Translations under genes and position numbers: made by a program
Shown: piece by piece, positions 45,563-53,189 of the stretch
Layout: each line of letters starts with the position of its first letter
Numbering within the stretch: the stretch's first letter is position 1
DNA from: Microbacterium sp. VKM Ac-2870
GTDB taxonomy: Bacteria; Actinomycetota; Actinomycetes; Actinomycetales; Microbacteriaceae
Reading direction: 5' to 3'
DNA: 64,000 bases
Assembly: GCF_015350795.1 (NCBI RefSeq)
Contig: NZ_JADKSH010000003.1
Coordinates: 496,001-560,000, forward strand
Notes under the pieces: generated by a model
What the model was told of the DNA's origin: nothing
Database searches by the model: none
The model's input: only the letters and a program-made list of their open reading frames with translations

Positions 45563-46395
45563 GCGTGGACGCTGTGGCGCGACTGCGCGCCGAACGCCGC
45601 CGGTCGATCCGTCGCACCGTGCTCCGCTCGCTCGGCAACGCCGGCATCACGATCCTCGTGCTGCTGCTGCTCTGGCAGGCGATCGTCAGCCTCACCGGCA
45701 TCTCGCCCTACATCGCGAAGGGCCCGCTGGATGTCTGGACCTTCCTCGTCACCGCGCCGAAGGCCGAAGGCAATCGCACGCAGATGATGCCCCTCGTCGG
45801 GCAGACCCTGCTCGATGCCTCGACCGGCTTCGTCGTGGGCATGCTCGTCGCCGTCGCTCTCGCCCTCGCCTTCAGCCTGTCGAAGGCGATCGAGGCCGGC
45901 GTCATGCCGCTGGTCCTGTTGCTGCGGACGATCCCGCTCGTGTCGATCGCGCCCGTCATCATCCTCGTCACCGGGCGCGGTACTCCGGCATCCGTCGCCG
46001 TCATCGGCACCGTGGTCGTACTCTTCCCGGCGCTCGCGAACGTGCTGTTCGGTCTCAGTCGCGCCAGCCAGCAGAGCCTCGACGTCGTGCACGTCTTCGG
46101 TGGGGGGCGGTTCACGGCGCTGCGGAAGGTGAACCTGCCCGGTGCGCTGCCGTCGGTGTTCGCCGCCGCGCGGGTCTCGGTGCCGGGTGCGGTCACCGGT
46201 GCGCTGCTGGCAGAGTGGCTGTCGACGGGCACGGGCATCGGCGGATCGATCCTGAAGTTCAGCGCTCAGGCGCAGTTCGCGCAGCTGTGGACCTCGATCG
46301 CGCTCATCACCCTCATCACGCTGGTGCTCTACAACCTCGTGCAGATCGTCGAGAACGTCGTGCTCGCCCGCATGGGCATGACGACCGGCCGCTGA
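45559..46395 (+). CDS. ABC transporter permease, SsuC/TauC type (second)
   Basis: This 278-residue permease has a basic lead (R-A-E-R-R-R-S-I-R-R), about six helices and the coupling loop V-V-H-V-F-G-G-G-R-F-T-A-L-R-K-V, very like that of the first permease, so the pair arose by duplication. GTG 45559 overlaps the preceding stop; GTG 45565 is an alternative two codons later. A REPIN-like element follows the stop. Confidence 0.87.
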   Translation: MSVDAVARLRAERRRSIRRTVLRSLGNAGITILVLLLLWQAIVSLTGISPYIAKGPLDVWTFLVTAPKAEGNRTQMMPLVGQTLLDASTGFVVGMLVAVALALAFSLSKAIEAGVMPLVLLLRTIPLVSIAPVIILVTGRGTPASVAVIGTVVVLFPALANVLFGLSRASQQSLDVVHVFGGGRFTALRKVNLPGALPSVFAAARVSVPGAVTGALLAEWLSTGTGIGGSILKFSAQAQFAQLWTSIALITLITLVLYNLVQIVENVVLARMGMTTGR

Positions 46396-46442
46396 GACCG
46401 CACCGGCGCCCCGTCTCGCCGCCGCCCGCCCTTCTGGCCTAA

Positions 46443-46526
46443 CCGAACTGCAAGGTCGAAGGCCGGACACGCCGTCGGCGGCGGCGCGGATGCCGCGTGT
46501 TGCGGAAAATCCCTCGCCGTTGCGGT
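46443..46526. repeat. REPIN-like element with degenerate right arm
   Basis: CCGAACTGCAAGG (46443-46455) faces CCTCGCCGTTGCGG (46513-46526), a degraded complement with one extra base. The span is 84 nt. The left arm is identical to the arm of the intact element at 63190-63272. It lies between two convergent genes. Confidence 0.5.
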
Positions 46527-46561
46527 GGGGGCGGGTGGGGACGACGCGCAGCGGAGGGCGC

Positions 46562-47938
46562 TCAGTGCGGGTGGCCGCGCAGGGGGAGGACCGCGGCGGG
46601 CAGCTCGTGCACCTTTGCCGAGGCCTCTTCGGCGAGCGGGTTCGTCGAGACGCCGTCGGTGTTCACCAGGCGTCCGCCGACGTAGACGGCCTTCAGATTG
46701 CGCGGACTCATCGCCAGCACGTACGAGCGCACCGGATGCCACAGCGGACCCACGTCGGGCCGACGCGGGTCGACGACCACGAAGTCGGCGAACTTGCCGA
46801 CCTCCAATGAGCCGACCCGGTCGGCGACCCCCATGATCTCCGCCGAGCCCAGTGTGTGCAGGCGCAGCATCTGCTCGGGCATCATCGACAGCGGGTCTTT
46901 CGTGCGCGCCCGCTGCGCGTAGATGCCGATGCGCATGTTCTGCCACGGATCACTCACGTCGGTGCAGGCCTGATCGTCGAGGCCGACGCCCACCTTCATG
47001 CCCATCTCGAGCATCTCGGGCACGAGCGCGGTGCCCGAGGCGAGGCGACCATTGGATGCCGGCTGCCACGACATTGCCGCCCCGCCGGAGACCGACTGCG
47101 CGATGATCTCGGGCGTCGTCTGGATGAAGTGGCCGAATACGAGCCCGAGCTCGAGAGCTCCCGCGTCGCGGTACAGCGCGAACTTCGACTGCTGATGCTC
47201 GACGGCCTCCGGCGACTCCAGGAAGTGGGCCTGGTTCGTGACCCCGTACCGGCGCATCGCCTCGACCTCGAAGGCCGCGGCATCCGGGTGGGGCGACCAC
47301 TGCACCTGGCCCATGATCGACGAACCCAGCGCGTAGTCGGGGTCGAACGAGCGGGTGTGCTCGACTTCGGCCGCGAAGCGCGCGAACACCTCGTCGGGGG
47401 TGCCGGCGGTGACATCCATGCCCGCCGCATCGACGAAACGGATGCCGGCGTCGCGGGTGCCCTCCGCCTGGCGCCAGTGGTACTCGAGGCCGCGGAGTCC
47501 GGCCGTGCCGGTGCGCTTGCCGTCGACCATCGATTCCCACGCCTGCAGCGGGTCGGTGAAGTTGTAGGCCGTCGTGACGCCGTTGGAGAGAAAGTCGAGC
47601 GCGCCGTGGAGCGTCGCCCAATAGAGCTGATCGGCGGTCATGTGGGCGGTTGTGCCCAGCATCGAATCGCACCAGCCGTAGAGGGTGTCGGCGACACCGA
47701 GGCCGCGCAGGCCGCTGGTGAACAGATGCGAGTGGCTGGAGACGAAGCCCGGCGCGACGAAGGCGCCCGCGACATCGAGGGTGTCGTCGGCGGTGACACC
47801 GACCGGCGGCGTGCCCGCGCCGAGTGCGGCGATGCGGCCGTCGTCGCCCACCAGCATCCATCCGTTCTCGATGTAGCCCGGATCGTCGGTGCCGGCGGGG
47901 ACGGTGATCAGACGGGCGTGGACGACGAGAAGCGACAT
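46562..47938 (-). CDS. Amidohydrolase, guanine/8-oxoguanine deaminase-like
   Basis: This 458-residue metal-dependent hydrolase of the ATZ/TRZ branch has metal ligands in S-S-H-S-H-L-F (HxH), a histidine in A-H-F-L-E-S, and the aspartate in G-L-D-D-Q. The C-terminal V-G-K-F-A-D-F-V-V-V-D is typical of the branch. Deamination of an aminopurine such as guanine (to xanthine) would fit its place among xanthine dehydrogenase and a presumed purine importer; hydrolysis of another N-heterocycle is possible. ATG 47938 is 7 nt after a TAGCGT hexamer. LOG family gene divergent. Confidence 0.82.
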   Translation of the reverse strand: MSLLVVHARLITVPAGTDDPGYIENGWMLVGDDGRIAALGAGTPPVGVTADDTLDVAGAFVAPGFVSSHSHLFTSGLRGLGVADTLYGWCDSMLGTTAHMTADQLYWATLHGALDFLSNGVTTAYNFTDPLQAWESMVDGKRTGTAGLRGLEYHWRQAEGTRDAGIRFVDAAGMDVTAGTPDEVFARFAAEVEHTRSFDPDYALGSSIMGQVQWSPHPDAAAFEVEAMRRYGVTNQAHFLESPEAVEHQQSKFALYRDAGALELGLVFGHFIQTTPEIIAQSVSGGAAMSWQPASNGRLASGTALVPEMLEMGMKVGVGLDDQACTDVSDPWQNMRIGIYAQRARTKDPLSMMPEQMLRLHTLGSAEIMGVADRVGSLEVGKFADFVVVDPRRPDVGPLWHPVRSYVLAMSPRNLKAVYVGGRLVNTDGVSTNPLAEEASAKVHELPAAVLPLRGHPH

Positions 47939-47945
47939 GCTCTGC

Positions 47946-47951
47946 ACGCTA
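47946..47951 (-). promoter_or_regulatory. -10-like hexamer before the amidohydrolase
   Basis: TAGCGT on the minus strand lies 7 nt before the ATG at 47938, a leaderless-type promoter facing the similar one at 48020. Confidence 0.5.
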
Positions 47952-47960
47952 ATCAGGCGA

Positions 47961-48010
47961 TGTTTCCGACCTGTCACGGCGCGGAAACACCGATGCACGG
48001 CCCGGAAACA
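47961..48010. promoter_or_regulatory. TGTTTCC/GGAAACA repeats in a divergent promoter
   Basis: TGTTTCC (47961-47967) and GGAAACA (47983-47989) form an inverted repeat with a 15-nt spacer. A second GGAAACA follows at 48004-48010, exactly 21 nt (two helical turns) from the first. The sites sit between two outward-facing TAGCGT hexamers. Confidence 0.5.
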
Positions 48011-48019
48011 CACGGGGAT

Positions 48020-48025
48020 TAGCGT
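48020..48025 (+). promoter_or_regulatory. -10-like hexamer before the LOG gene
   Basis: TAGCGT ends 6 nt before the ATG at 48032, without a ribosome site. Confidence 0.5.
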
Positions 48026-48031
48026 CTGTGC

Positions 48032-48649
48032 ATGTCGCGATTCACAGTTACGGTCTTCTGCGGATCCTCACCCGGTTTCGACCCCGTCTACGTCGAGGCG
48101 GCCCGTGCCGTGGGCACCGAGATCGGTCGGTCGGGTATGGCGCTGGTCTACGGCGGGGGCCACGTCGGGCTGATGGGCACGGTGGCGGATGCCGCGGTCG
48201 CGGCCGGCGCGGAGGTCACGGGCATCATTCCCCGCGCGTTGCAGGCGCGCGAGGCCGTCAATGAGAACCTGACCGAGCTGATCCTCGTCGACACCATGCA
48301 CGAGCGGAAGATGCTCATGGCCGAACGCGCCGACGCCTTCCTGGCGCTTCCCGGCGGGCCGGGAACGGTCGAGGAACTCACGGAGCAGTGGACCTGGGCG
48401 CAGCTCGGCATCCATCACAAGCCCGTCGGACTGCTCAACGTCGCCGGCTACTTCGACCCGCTGCTGGCTTTCGTCGCAAACATGCGCGATCGCGGCTTCA
48501 CGCACCCGCGGTACACCGACATGCTCGTCCTGGCCACCGAGGCGACCGAAGCCCTCGCGCGGCTCCGTGACTACGTGCCCCCGGCGGCATCGGAGGCCTC
48601 ACCCGGAGCGGAGATGACCGGCGCGGTAGCACTGCCCGTAAGGCCCTAG
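48032..48649 (+). CDS. LOG family nucleotide 5'-monophosphate nucleosidase
   Basis: This 205-residue Rossmann-like protein has Y-G-G-G-H-V-G-L-M-G near residue 40 and the hallmark P-G-G-P-G-T-V-E-E-L near 107. LOG proteins release the base from cytokinin ribotides or from AMP-like nucleotides, yielding ribose 5-phosphate. Release of a purine base would feed the surrounding degradation pathway; this is inference from position. It converges on the LysR gene with a 14 nt gap. Confidence 0.88.
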   Translation: MSRFTVTVFCGSSPGFDPVYVEAARAVGTEIGRSGMALVYGGGHVGLMGTVADAAVAAGAEVTGIIPRALQAREAVNENLTELILVDTMHERKMLMAERADAFLALPGGPGTVEELTEQWTWAQLGIHHKPVGLLNVAGYFDPLLAFVANMRDRGFTHPRYTDMLVLATEATEALARLRDYVPPAASEASPGAEMTGAVALPVRP

Positions 48650-48663
48650 CCCCGGTGGCGGCG

Positions 48664-49584
48664 TCACACCCGTATGGCCGGGTTCTCTCCCGTGAGCGTG
48701 CGGGCGTGATCACGCAGCGCGTCGACGACAGCGCCGACCGCGGCGCGTCGCAGTGTCTCCGGCCGAGCCAGGATGTCGATGGCGCGGTGGGCGGCGAGTT
48801 CCGGGGCGAGCGGGCGCAGGGTGAGATCGGTGCCGAGATAGGCGCGGCCGGTGTGGCGGGCCATGAGTGCGACGCAGTCCGAGCCGGCCAGCATCCGAGC
48901 CGTGATCGCCCAGTCGTTGACCCGGTGCCGGATGCGGGGTTCACGACCTCCGTTCGCATACAGCGGCGCGAGCGAGTCCGCGAGCGGAAAGGCTTCGTGC
49001 ACGTGGATCCATTCCGCACTGCGGAGGTCGTCGAGTCCGGCAGGTCCGGGTCTGTCAAGGCGGTGACCGCGCCGCACGACGAGATCGAGCGGTTCCTCCA
49101 GCAGCGGTATCGCGCGCACCGTGCGGGGCCAGGGGCGCTCCGGAAGCCGATGGGCGATGACGAGGTCGATATCGGCGGTGAGCAGCGAGTAGTCCGCCTG
49201 CTCCACGTCGAAATCCGTCAGCGTGAGGGCGGGCGAGCCCGGCAGCGGCGACGCCAGCAATGCGGGAAAGAACGCGACCGCCGCCGAGGCGAGAGCAGAC
49301 ACGGTCACGGTGCCCGCGGCATCCGCCTGGTACCGGCTGATCGCGTCGCGGGCGGCGGACATCGCGGACATCACGTCGACAGCGGCGTCGGCGAGAGCGA
49401 GCCCCGCGTCGGTCAGCACGGTGCGGCGGCCCTGTCGCCGTGTCAGCGCGACACCCGCCGAGCGCTGCAATGCGGCGAGCTGTTGCGAGATCGCCGCGGG
49501 CGACACCCGGAACGCGGCCGCGACGGCCGCGATCGAGCCGCGATCGCGCAGTTCTCGCAGCGTTCTGAGTTGGCCGTATTCCAT
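48664..49584 (-). CDS. LysR family regulator
   Basis: This 306-residue protein has a LysR helix-turn-helix at residues 5-60 (L-R-T-L-R-E-L, G-S-I-A-A-V-A-A-A-F-R-V-S-P-A-A-I-S-Q-Q-L) and a periplasmic-binding-type effector domain. ATG 49584 gives the usual LysR N terminus; an in-frame ATG at 49602 would add M-H-K-V-D-L. An 18-base palindrome overlaps the start codon (49582-49599). It is divergent from the DMT-family exporter, which it probably controls. Confidence 0.88.
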   Translation of the reverse strand: MEYGQLRTLRELRDRGSIAAVAAAFRVSPAAISQQLAALQRSAGVALTRRQGRRTVLTDAGLALADAAVDVMSAMSAARDAISRYQADAAGTVTVSALASAAVAFFPALLASPLPGSPALTLTDFDVEQADYSLLTADIDLVIAHRLPERPWPRTVRAIPLLEEPLDLVVRRGHRLDRPGPAGLDDLRSAEWIHVHEAFPLADSLAPLYANGGREPRIRHRVNDWAITARMLAGSDCVALMARHTGRAYLGTDLTLRPLAPELAAHRAIDILARPETLRRAAVGAVVDALRDHARTLTGENPAIRV

Positions 49585-49599
49585 AAGGTCAACCTTATG
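49582..49599. promoter_or_regulatory. Palindrome overlapping the LysR start codon
   Basis: CATAAGGTCAACCTTATG consists of two perfect 8-base arms around CA. The outer triplet is the complement of the LysR ATG. Occupancy would block both LysR translation start and the divergent promoter. Confidence 0.65.
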
Positions 49600-49656
49600 C
49601 ATGAGGCGAGAAAGTGACGCATTGTACGTTTCCTGCCCACGAGCGAGTATCGAGAG

Positions 49657-50595
49657 GTGCCGCCTCGACAACACCGCGCACCCCGCCCCCGCCTCGTGAC
49701 CGTGCTGCTGCTGCTCGGAGCGGTGGCGTGGGGTTCGACCTACCTCTGCGCGAAGTCGCTGCTGCCCGATGCGGCGTACGCGCCCGTGCTCGTCGCCAGC
49801 CGGATGCTGATCTCCGCAACCGTGCTCGCCCTGTTCGCGACATTCGTGCGACGTCGCCGACCGACGGCATCCGAGGTGCGTTCGGGGATTCTGTTCGGCC
49901 TGCCGCTGAGCGCGGTGTTCGCGCTCGAGAACTACGGAATCGCGCTGACGAGCGTCACGAACGCGGGCGTGCTCATCTCCCTCTGCATCGTCCTCGTGCC
50001 GTTCGCAGAGACGGCCGTGCGGCGCACACGCGTGAATCCGGTGCTCGTCCTGCTCTGCATCGTCGCCGTGATCGGCGCGGTTCTGCTGGTCTCGGGTGCC
50101 GGGTTCAGCGCTCCGGGACTCGGTGACCTGCTCATCCTCGGGGCCGCGCTGGCCCGCGTCGTCCACGTCACGACGAGCAGCGCCGTGCAGGACAGGCATC
50201 CGACCGACCCCTTCTGGGTGACCGCGATCCAACTGGCCACGGTCGGGGTCGTGTTCGTGATCGTCTGCGTGGTGATCGGTGCTCCCGTCGGCGCGTTCAT
50301 CGCGGGGCTCACGGGGCCCGCGATCGTCGCACTGCTCTATCTCTCCGTCGTCGCGGGAGCGTTCGTGTTCGCGATTCAGACGTGGGGCATCGCCGTCACC
50401 TCCGCCGCGCACGCCAGCCTGCTGCTGGGCACCGAACCGGTGTGGGCCGCCCTGTTCGGCATCATCCTGGCCGGCGATCGCCTGGACCCACTCGGCGCCG
50501 TCGGCATCGTGCTGACGCTGAGCGCCGTGCTGGCCGCGCAGCGCGTGAGCGCGTCCGCGCCGCGGATCGCCCGCGAGGTCGGTGTCAGAAGCTGA
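49657..50595 (+). CDS. EamA/DMT family transporter
   Basis: This 312-residue protein has ten hydrophobic helices in two EamA repeats: first repeat G-A-V-A-W-G-S-T-Y-L near residue 22, second repeat with L-L-L-G-T-E-P-V-W-A-A-L-F-G near 255. Such proteins export amino acids or related metabolites. GTG 49657 begins a basic lead of about 12 residues; the ribosome site is weak. It is divergent from and presumably regulated by the LysR protein. Confidence 0.87.
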   Translation: MPPRQHRAPRPRLVTVLLLLGAVAWGSTYLCAKSLLPDAAYAPVLVASRMLISATVLALFATFVRRRRPTASEVRSGILFGLPLSAVFALENYGIALTSVTNAGVLISLCIVLVPFAETAVRRTRVNPVLVLLCIVAVIGAVLLVSGAGFSAPGLGDLLILGAALARVVHVTTSSAVQDRHPTDPFWVTAIQLATVGVVFVIVCVVIGAPVGAFIAGLTGPAIVALLYLSVVAGAFVFAIQTWGIAVTSAAHASLLLGTEPVWAALFGIILAGDRLDPLGAVGIVLTLSAVLAAQRVSASAPRIAREVGVRS

Positions 50596-50622
50596 CCCCG
50601 GCGGCCCGGCGCGGCGGGTGCG

Positions 50623-51921
50623 TCACACGCGCTCGGTGCCACGCAGCAGCACGGCTTCGGCGAGGGCGCGGATGCCGTGGGCGACATCACCCGCCGCGAC
50701 GGACTCGTCGGGGTGGTGGCTGATCCCTTCAGGGTTGCGCAGGAACAGCATCCCCACGTCGGTGACGGCGCCCAGCGACATCCCGTCATGCCCGGCGCGA
50801 CTGAAGATCACCGGCGGCGCCTCCGATCGCGGCGGCAGGGTGGCGCGGATGCCGCCGGCCACCACATCCTGCAGCAGCGGCGCGCAGAACACCGCGGGGG
50901 CGCTGTGCACCTCTCGCGAGCGCCAGCGCAGTCCGCGGCGACCCATGATGTCGTCGAGTTCGCGAGCGAGCGCATCCCAGACGCGGTCGCGCTCGCCGTC
51001 GAACTCACCGCGCAGATCGAGCGAGAACTTAACTTCCCCCGGAATCACGTTGACGGCGCCCGGGAACGCCTCGAACCGTCCGACCGTCCCGACGATGTGG
51101 TGCTCGGCCGAACAGATCCGCTCGACGGCGAGCGCCGCTTCACTCGCCCCGAGCAGCGCATCGCGGCGCATGTCATAGGGGGTGCCGCCCGCGTGGCGCG
51201 CCTCACCCTCGACGACCAGCTGGAAGCGGCGGGCCGACGCGATCGACGAGACCACGGCGAGCGCCTCGCCCGCCCGGTCGAGCTCGGGGCCCTGCTCGAT
51301 GTGCGCCTCGAGATAGCCGACGAGTTCATCCGGCCTCCGCGCGGCCTCCCCCACGCGCGCCGGATCGAGCCCGAATTCGAGGAACGCCTGCCGCAAGCTC
51401 ACGCCGTCGGCATCCATCAGCGTCCACCACGCGTCGTTCCAGGTGCCGGCCACCGCCGACGAGCCCAGCAACGCCCTGCCGAAACGCGTGCCCTCTTCGT
51501 CGGAGAACGCCACCACTTCGATCGCGAACGGCAGGGGCACGGTCCAGCCGTCGCCATCTGCAGTCGGCACCCGCAGCAGGCGCACGACCTCGAGCGCCAT
51601 CAGCACCCCGGCGATGCCGTCGTACCGGCCCGCGTCGAGCACCGTGTCGAGGTGCGAACCGATCATCAGCGCGGGAGCCGCCGCATCGCCGATGCGGCCG
51701 ACCCGGTTGCCCGCGGCATCCTGCCACGTGCGCATGCCCAGCTCGCGCATCCATTCCGCCGCCAAGCGGTTGACGCGCGCGTGCTCGGGCGAGAGGTAGA
51801 CGCGTTCGATGGATGCCGCATCGGCGCTGACCCGCGCGAGCTCGTCGCACCGCGCCATCACCCGACGAGCCGCCGCCGCGATGGTGTCGGGCGCGGCCGT
51901 CAGCAGCGGAGCCGCAGTCAC
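50623..51921 (-). CDS. allC: Allantoate amidohydrolase (AllC/HyuC family)
   Basis: This 432-residue M20-family metalloamidase has metal-binding segments G-S-H-L-D-T-V-L-D-A-G-R-Y-D-G (about 92-106), D-E-E-G-T-R-F and S-R-A-G-H-D-G-M. It cleaves allantoate to (S)-ureidoglycine, CO2 and ammonia. The GTG start overlaps the stop of the aminotransferase gene. It is the last gene of the allantoin operon. N-carbamoyl amino acid hydrolases look alike, but the context supports allantoate. Confidence 0.88.
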   Translation of the reverse strand: MTAAPLLTAAPDTIAAAARRVMARCDELARVSADAASIERVYLSPEHARVNRLAAEWMRELGMRTWQDAAGNRVGRIGDAAAPALMIGSHLDTVLDAGRYDGIAGVLMALEVVRLLRVPTADGDGWTVPLPFAIEVVAFSDEEGTRFGRALLGSSAVAGTWNDAWWTLMDADGVSLRQAFLEFGLDPARVGEAARRPDELVGYLEAHIEQGPELDRAGEALAVVSSIASARRFQLVVEGEARHAGGTPYDMRRDALLGASEAALAVERICSAEHHIVGTVGRFEAFPGAVNVIPGEVKFSLDLRGEFDGERDRVWDALARELDDIMGRRGLRWRSREVHSAPAVFCAPLLQDVVAGGIRATLPPRSEAPPVIFSRAGHDGMSLGAVTDVGMLFLRNPEGISHHPDESVAAGDVAHGIRALAEAVLLRGTERV

Positions 51922-53189
51922 GGCGCCTCCGTGGGCTCCGGCGGCAGAGCGGATGCCGCGGCGTACACATCGGCGGCGGCCTCGACTCCGCCGCCCGCGG
52001 GCATCGACGCACCGAAGCGCCGCAGGACGGTTTCGAGGGCTGCGAGGGTGGTGAGCACGGCATCCTTCCGCGCGTTGTAGCCCATCGTGCCGATGCGCCA
52101 GACCTTGCCGTGCAGCGGACCGAACGACGTGCCGATCTCGATGCCGAAATCTTCCAGCAGCGCCGCGCGGGCGGCATCGCCCGGCACGCCGCCCGGGATC
52201 TCGACCGCGACGACGTTGTTCATCTTGTGGGCGACGTCGCCGAAGACCACGAGCCCGAGGGCCTCGACACCGACGAGCATCGCGCGACCGGCCACCTCGT
52301 GGCGCGCGATCACCGCGTCGCGGCCCTCGAGCAGCAGCAGGCGCGCGCACTCCCGGGCGCCATAGAGCATGCTCGTCGCCTCGGTGTGGTGGTTGAGCCG
52401 GCGTGGACCCCAGTAGTCGAGGATCTGCCCCAGGTCGAAGTAGTTCGAGCGCACGAAGTCGGGCGACGAGACGTCGCCGGGCTCGCGGATGCCGGCCTCG
52501 ACCTTCTTCCGCGCCTGGATCGCCTCGACGGCGCGCGCACTCAGCGTGATCGGCGCCGATCCGCTCGGTCCGCCGAGGCATTTCTGCAGTCCGGCCGTCG
52601 CGGCATCCAACCCCCACGCATCAGCCTCGAAGGCGTTCCCGCCCAGGGATGCGGTCGCGTCGGAGTAGAAGAGCACGCCGTGGCGGCGGCAGAGCTCGCC
52701 GATGTCGTCGAGCGGCTGGAGCATGGTGGTCGACGTGTCGCCCTGCACGAGCGCCAGGAGCGTCGGCTTGACCCGGATGATCGCCTCCTCGATGACGGAT
52801 GCCGGGAACACCTGACCCCAGTCGGTCTCGATCGTGTGCACCTCGGCGAGCGCGCGCTCGGCGATTTCGGCGAGCAGGTGCCCGAACCGGCCGAACACCG
52901 GGACGAGCACGCGGTCGCCGGGCTTCACGAGCGAGATGATCGCGGCTTCGATACCCGCGCGGCTGGTGCCGTCGACGAGCAGGGTCGCGTCGTTGCGCGT
53001 GTTCCAGACGCCGCGGTACAGCTCCTGCGTCTCGGACATCGTCGCCGTCATGAACGGGTCGTACTGCCCGACCAGCGGCGCCGACATCGCGGTGAGCACG
53101 CTCGGGTACGCCGAGATCGGGCCGGGGCCCATGAGCAGGCGGGCGGGCGGGGCGATCGGGCCGGGGACGGCGATCGGGGTGATGCTCAT
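51918..53189 (-). CDS. pucG: (S)-ureidoglycine-glyoxylate aminotransferase (PucG type)
   Basis: This 423-residue class V aminotransferase has M-G-P-G-P-I near the N terminus, the S-D-A-T-A-S-L-G-G cofactor segment and the PLP lysine in L-Q-K-C-L-G-G-P-S-G. In Bacillus, PucG converts ureidoglycine and glyoxylate to oxalurate and glycine. The gene lies between allC and the amidase and shares four-base overlaps with both, so the operon should produce oxalurate. Alanine-glyoxylate aminotransferase is a close relative and an alternative. Confidence 0.85.
   Translation of the reverse strand: MSITPIAVPGPIAPPARLLMGPGPISAYPSVLTAMSAPLVGQYDPFMTATMSETQELYRGVWNTRNDATLLVDGTSRAGIEAAIISLVKPGDRVLVPVFGRFGHLLAEIAERALAEVHTIETDWGQVFPASVIEEAIIRVKPTLLALVQGDTSTTMLQPLDDIGELCRRHGVLFYSDATASLGGNAFEADAWGLDAATAGLQKCLGGPSGSAPITLSARAVEAIQARKKVEAGIREPGDVSSPDFVRSNYFDLGQILDYWGPRRLNHHTEATSMLYGARECARLLLLEGRDAVIARHEVAGRAMLVGVEALGLVVFGDVAHKMNNVVAVEIPGGVPGDAARAALLEDFGIEIGTSFGPLHGKVWRIGTMGYNARKDAVLTTLAALETVLRRFGASMPAGGGVEAAADVYAAASALPPEPTEAP

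Noticed and set aside
50623..51921. N-carbamoyl-L-amino acid hydrolase as the call for the allC gene
   Set aside because: The sequence alone allows it, but position at the end of an allantoinase/racemase/permease operon makes allantoate the better substrate.
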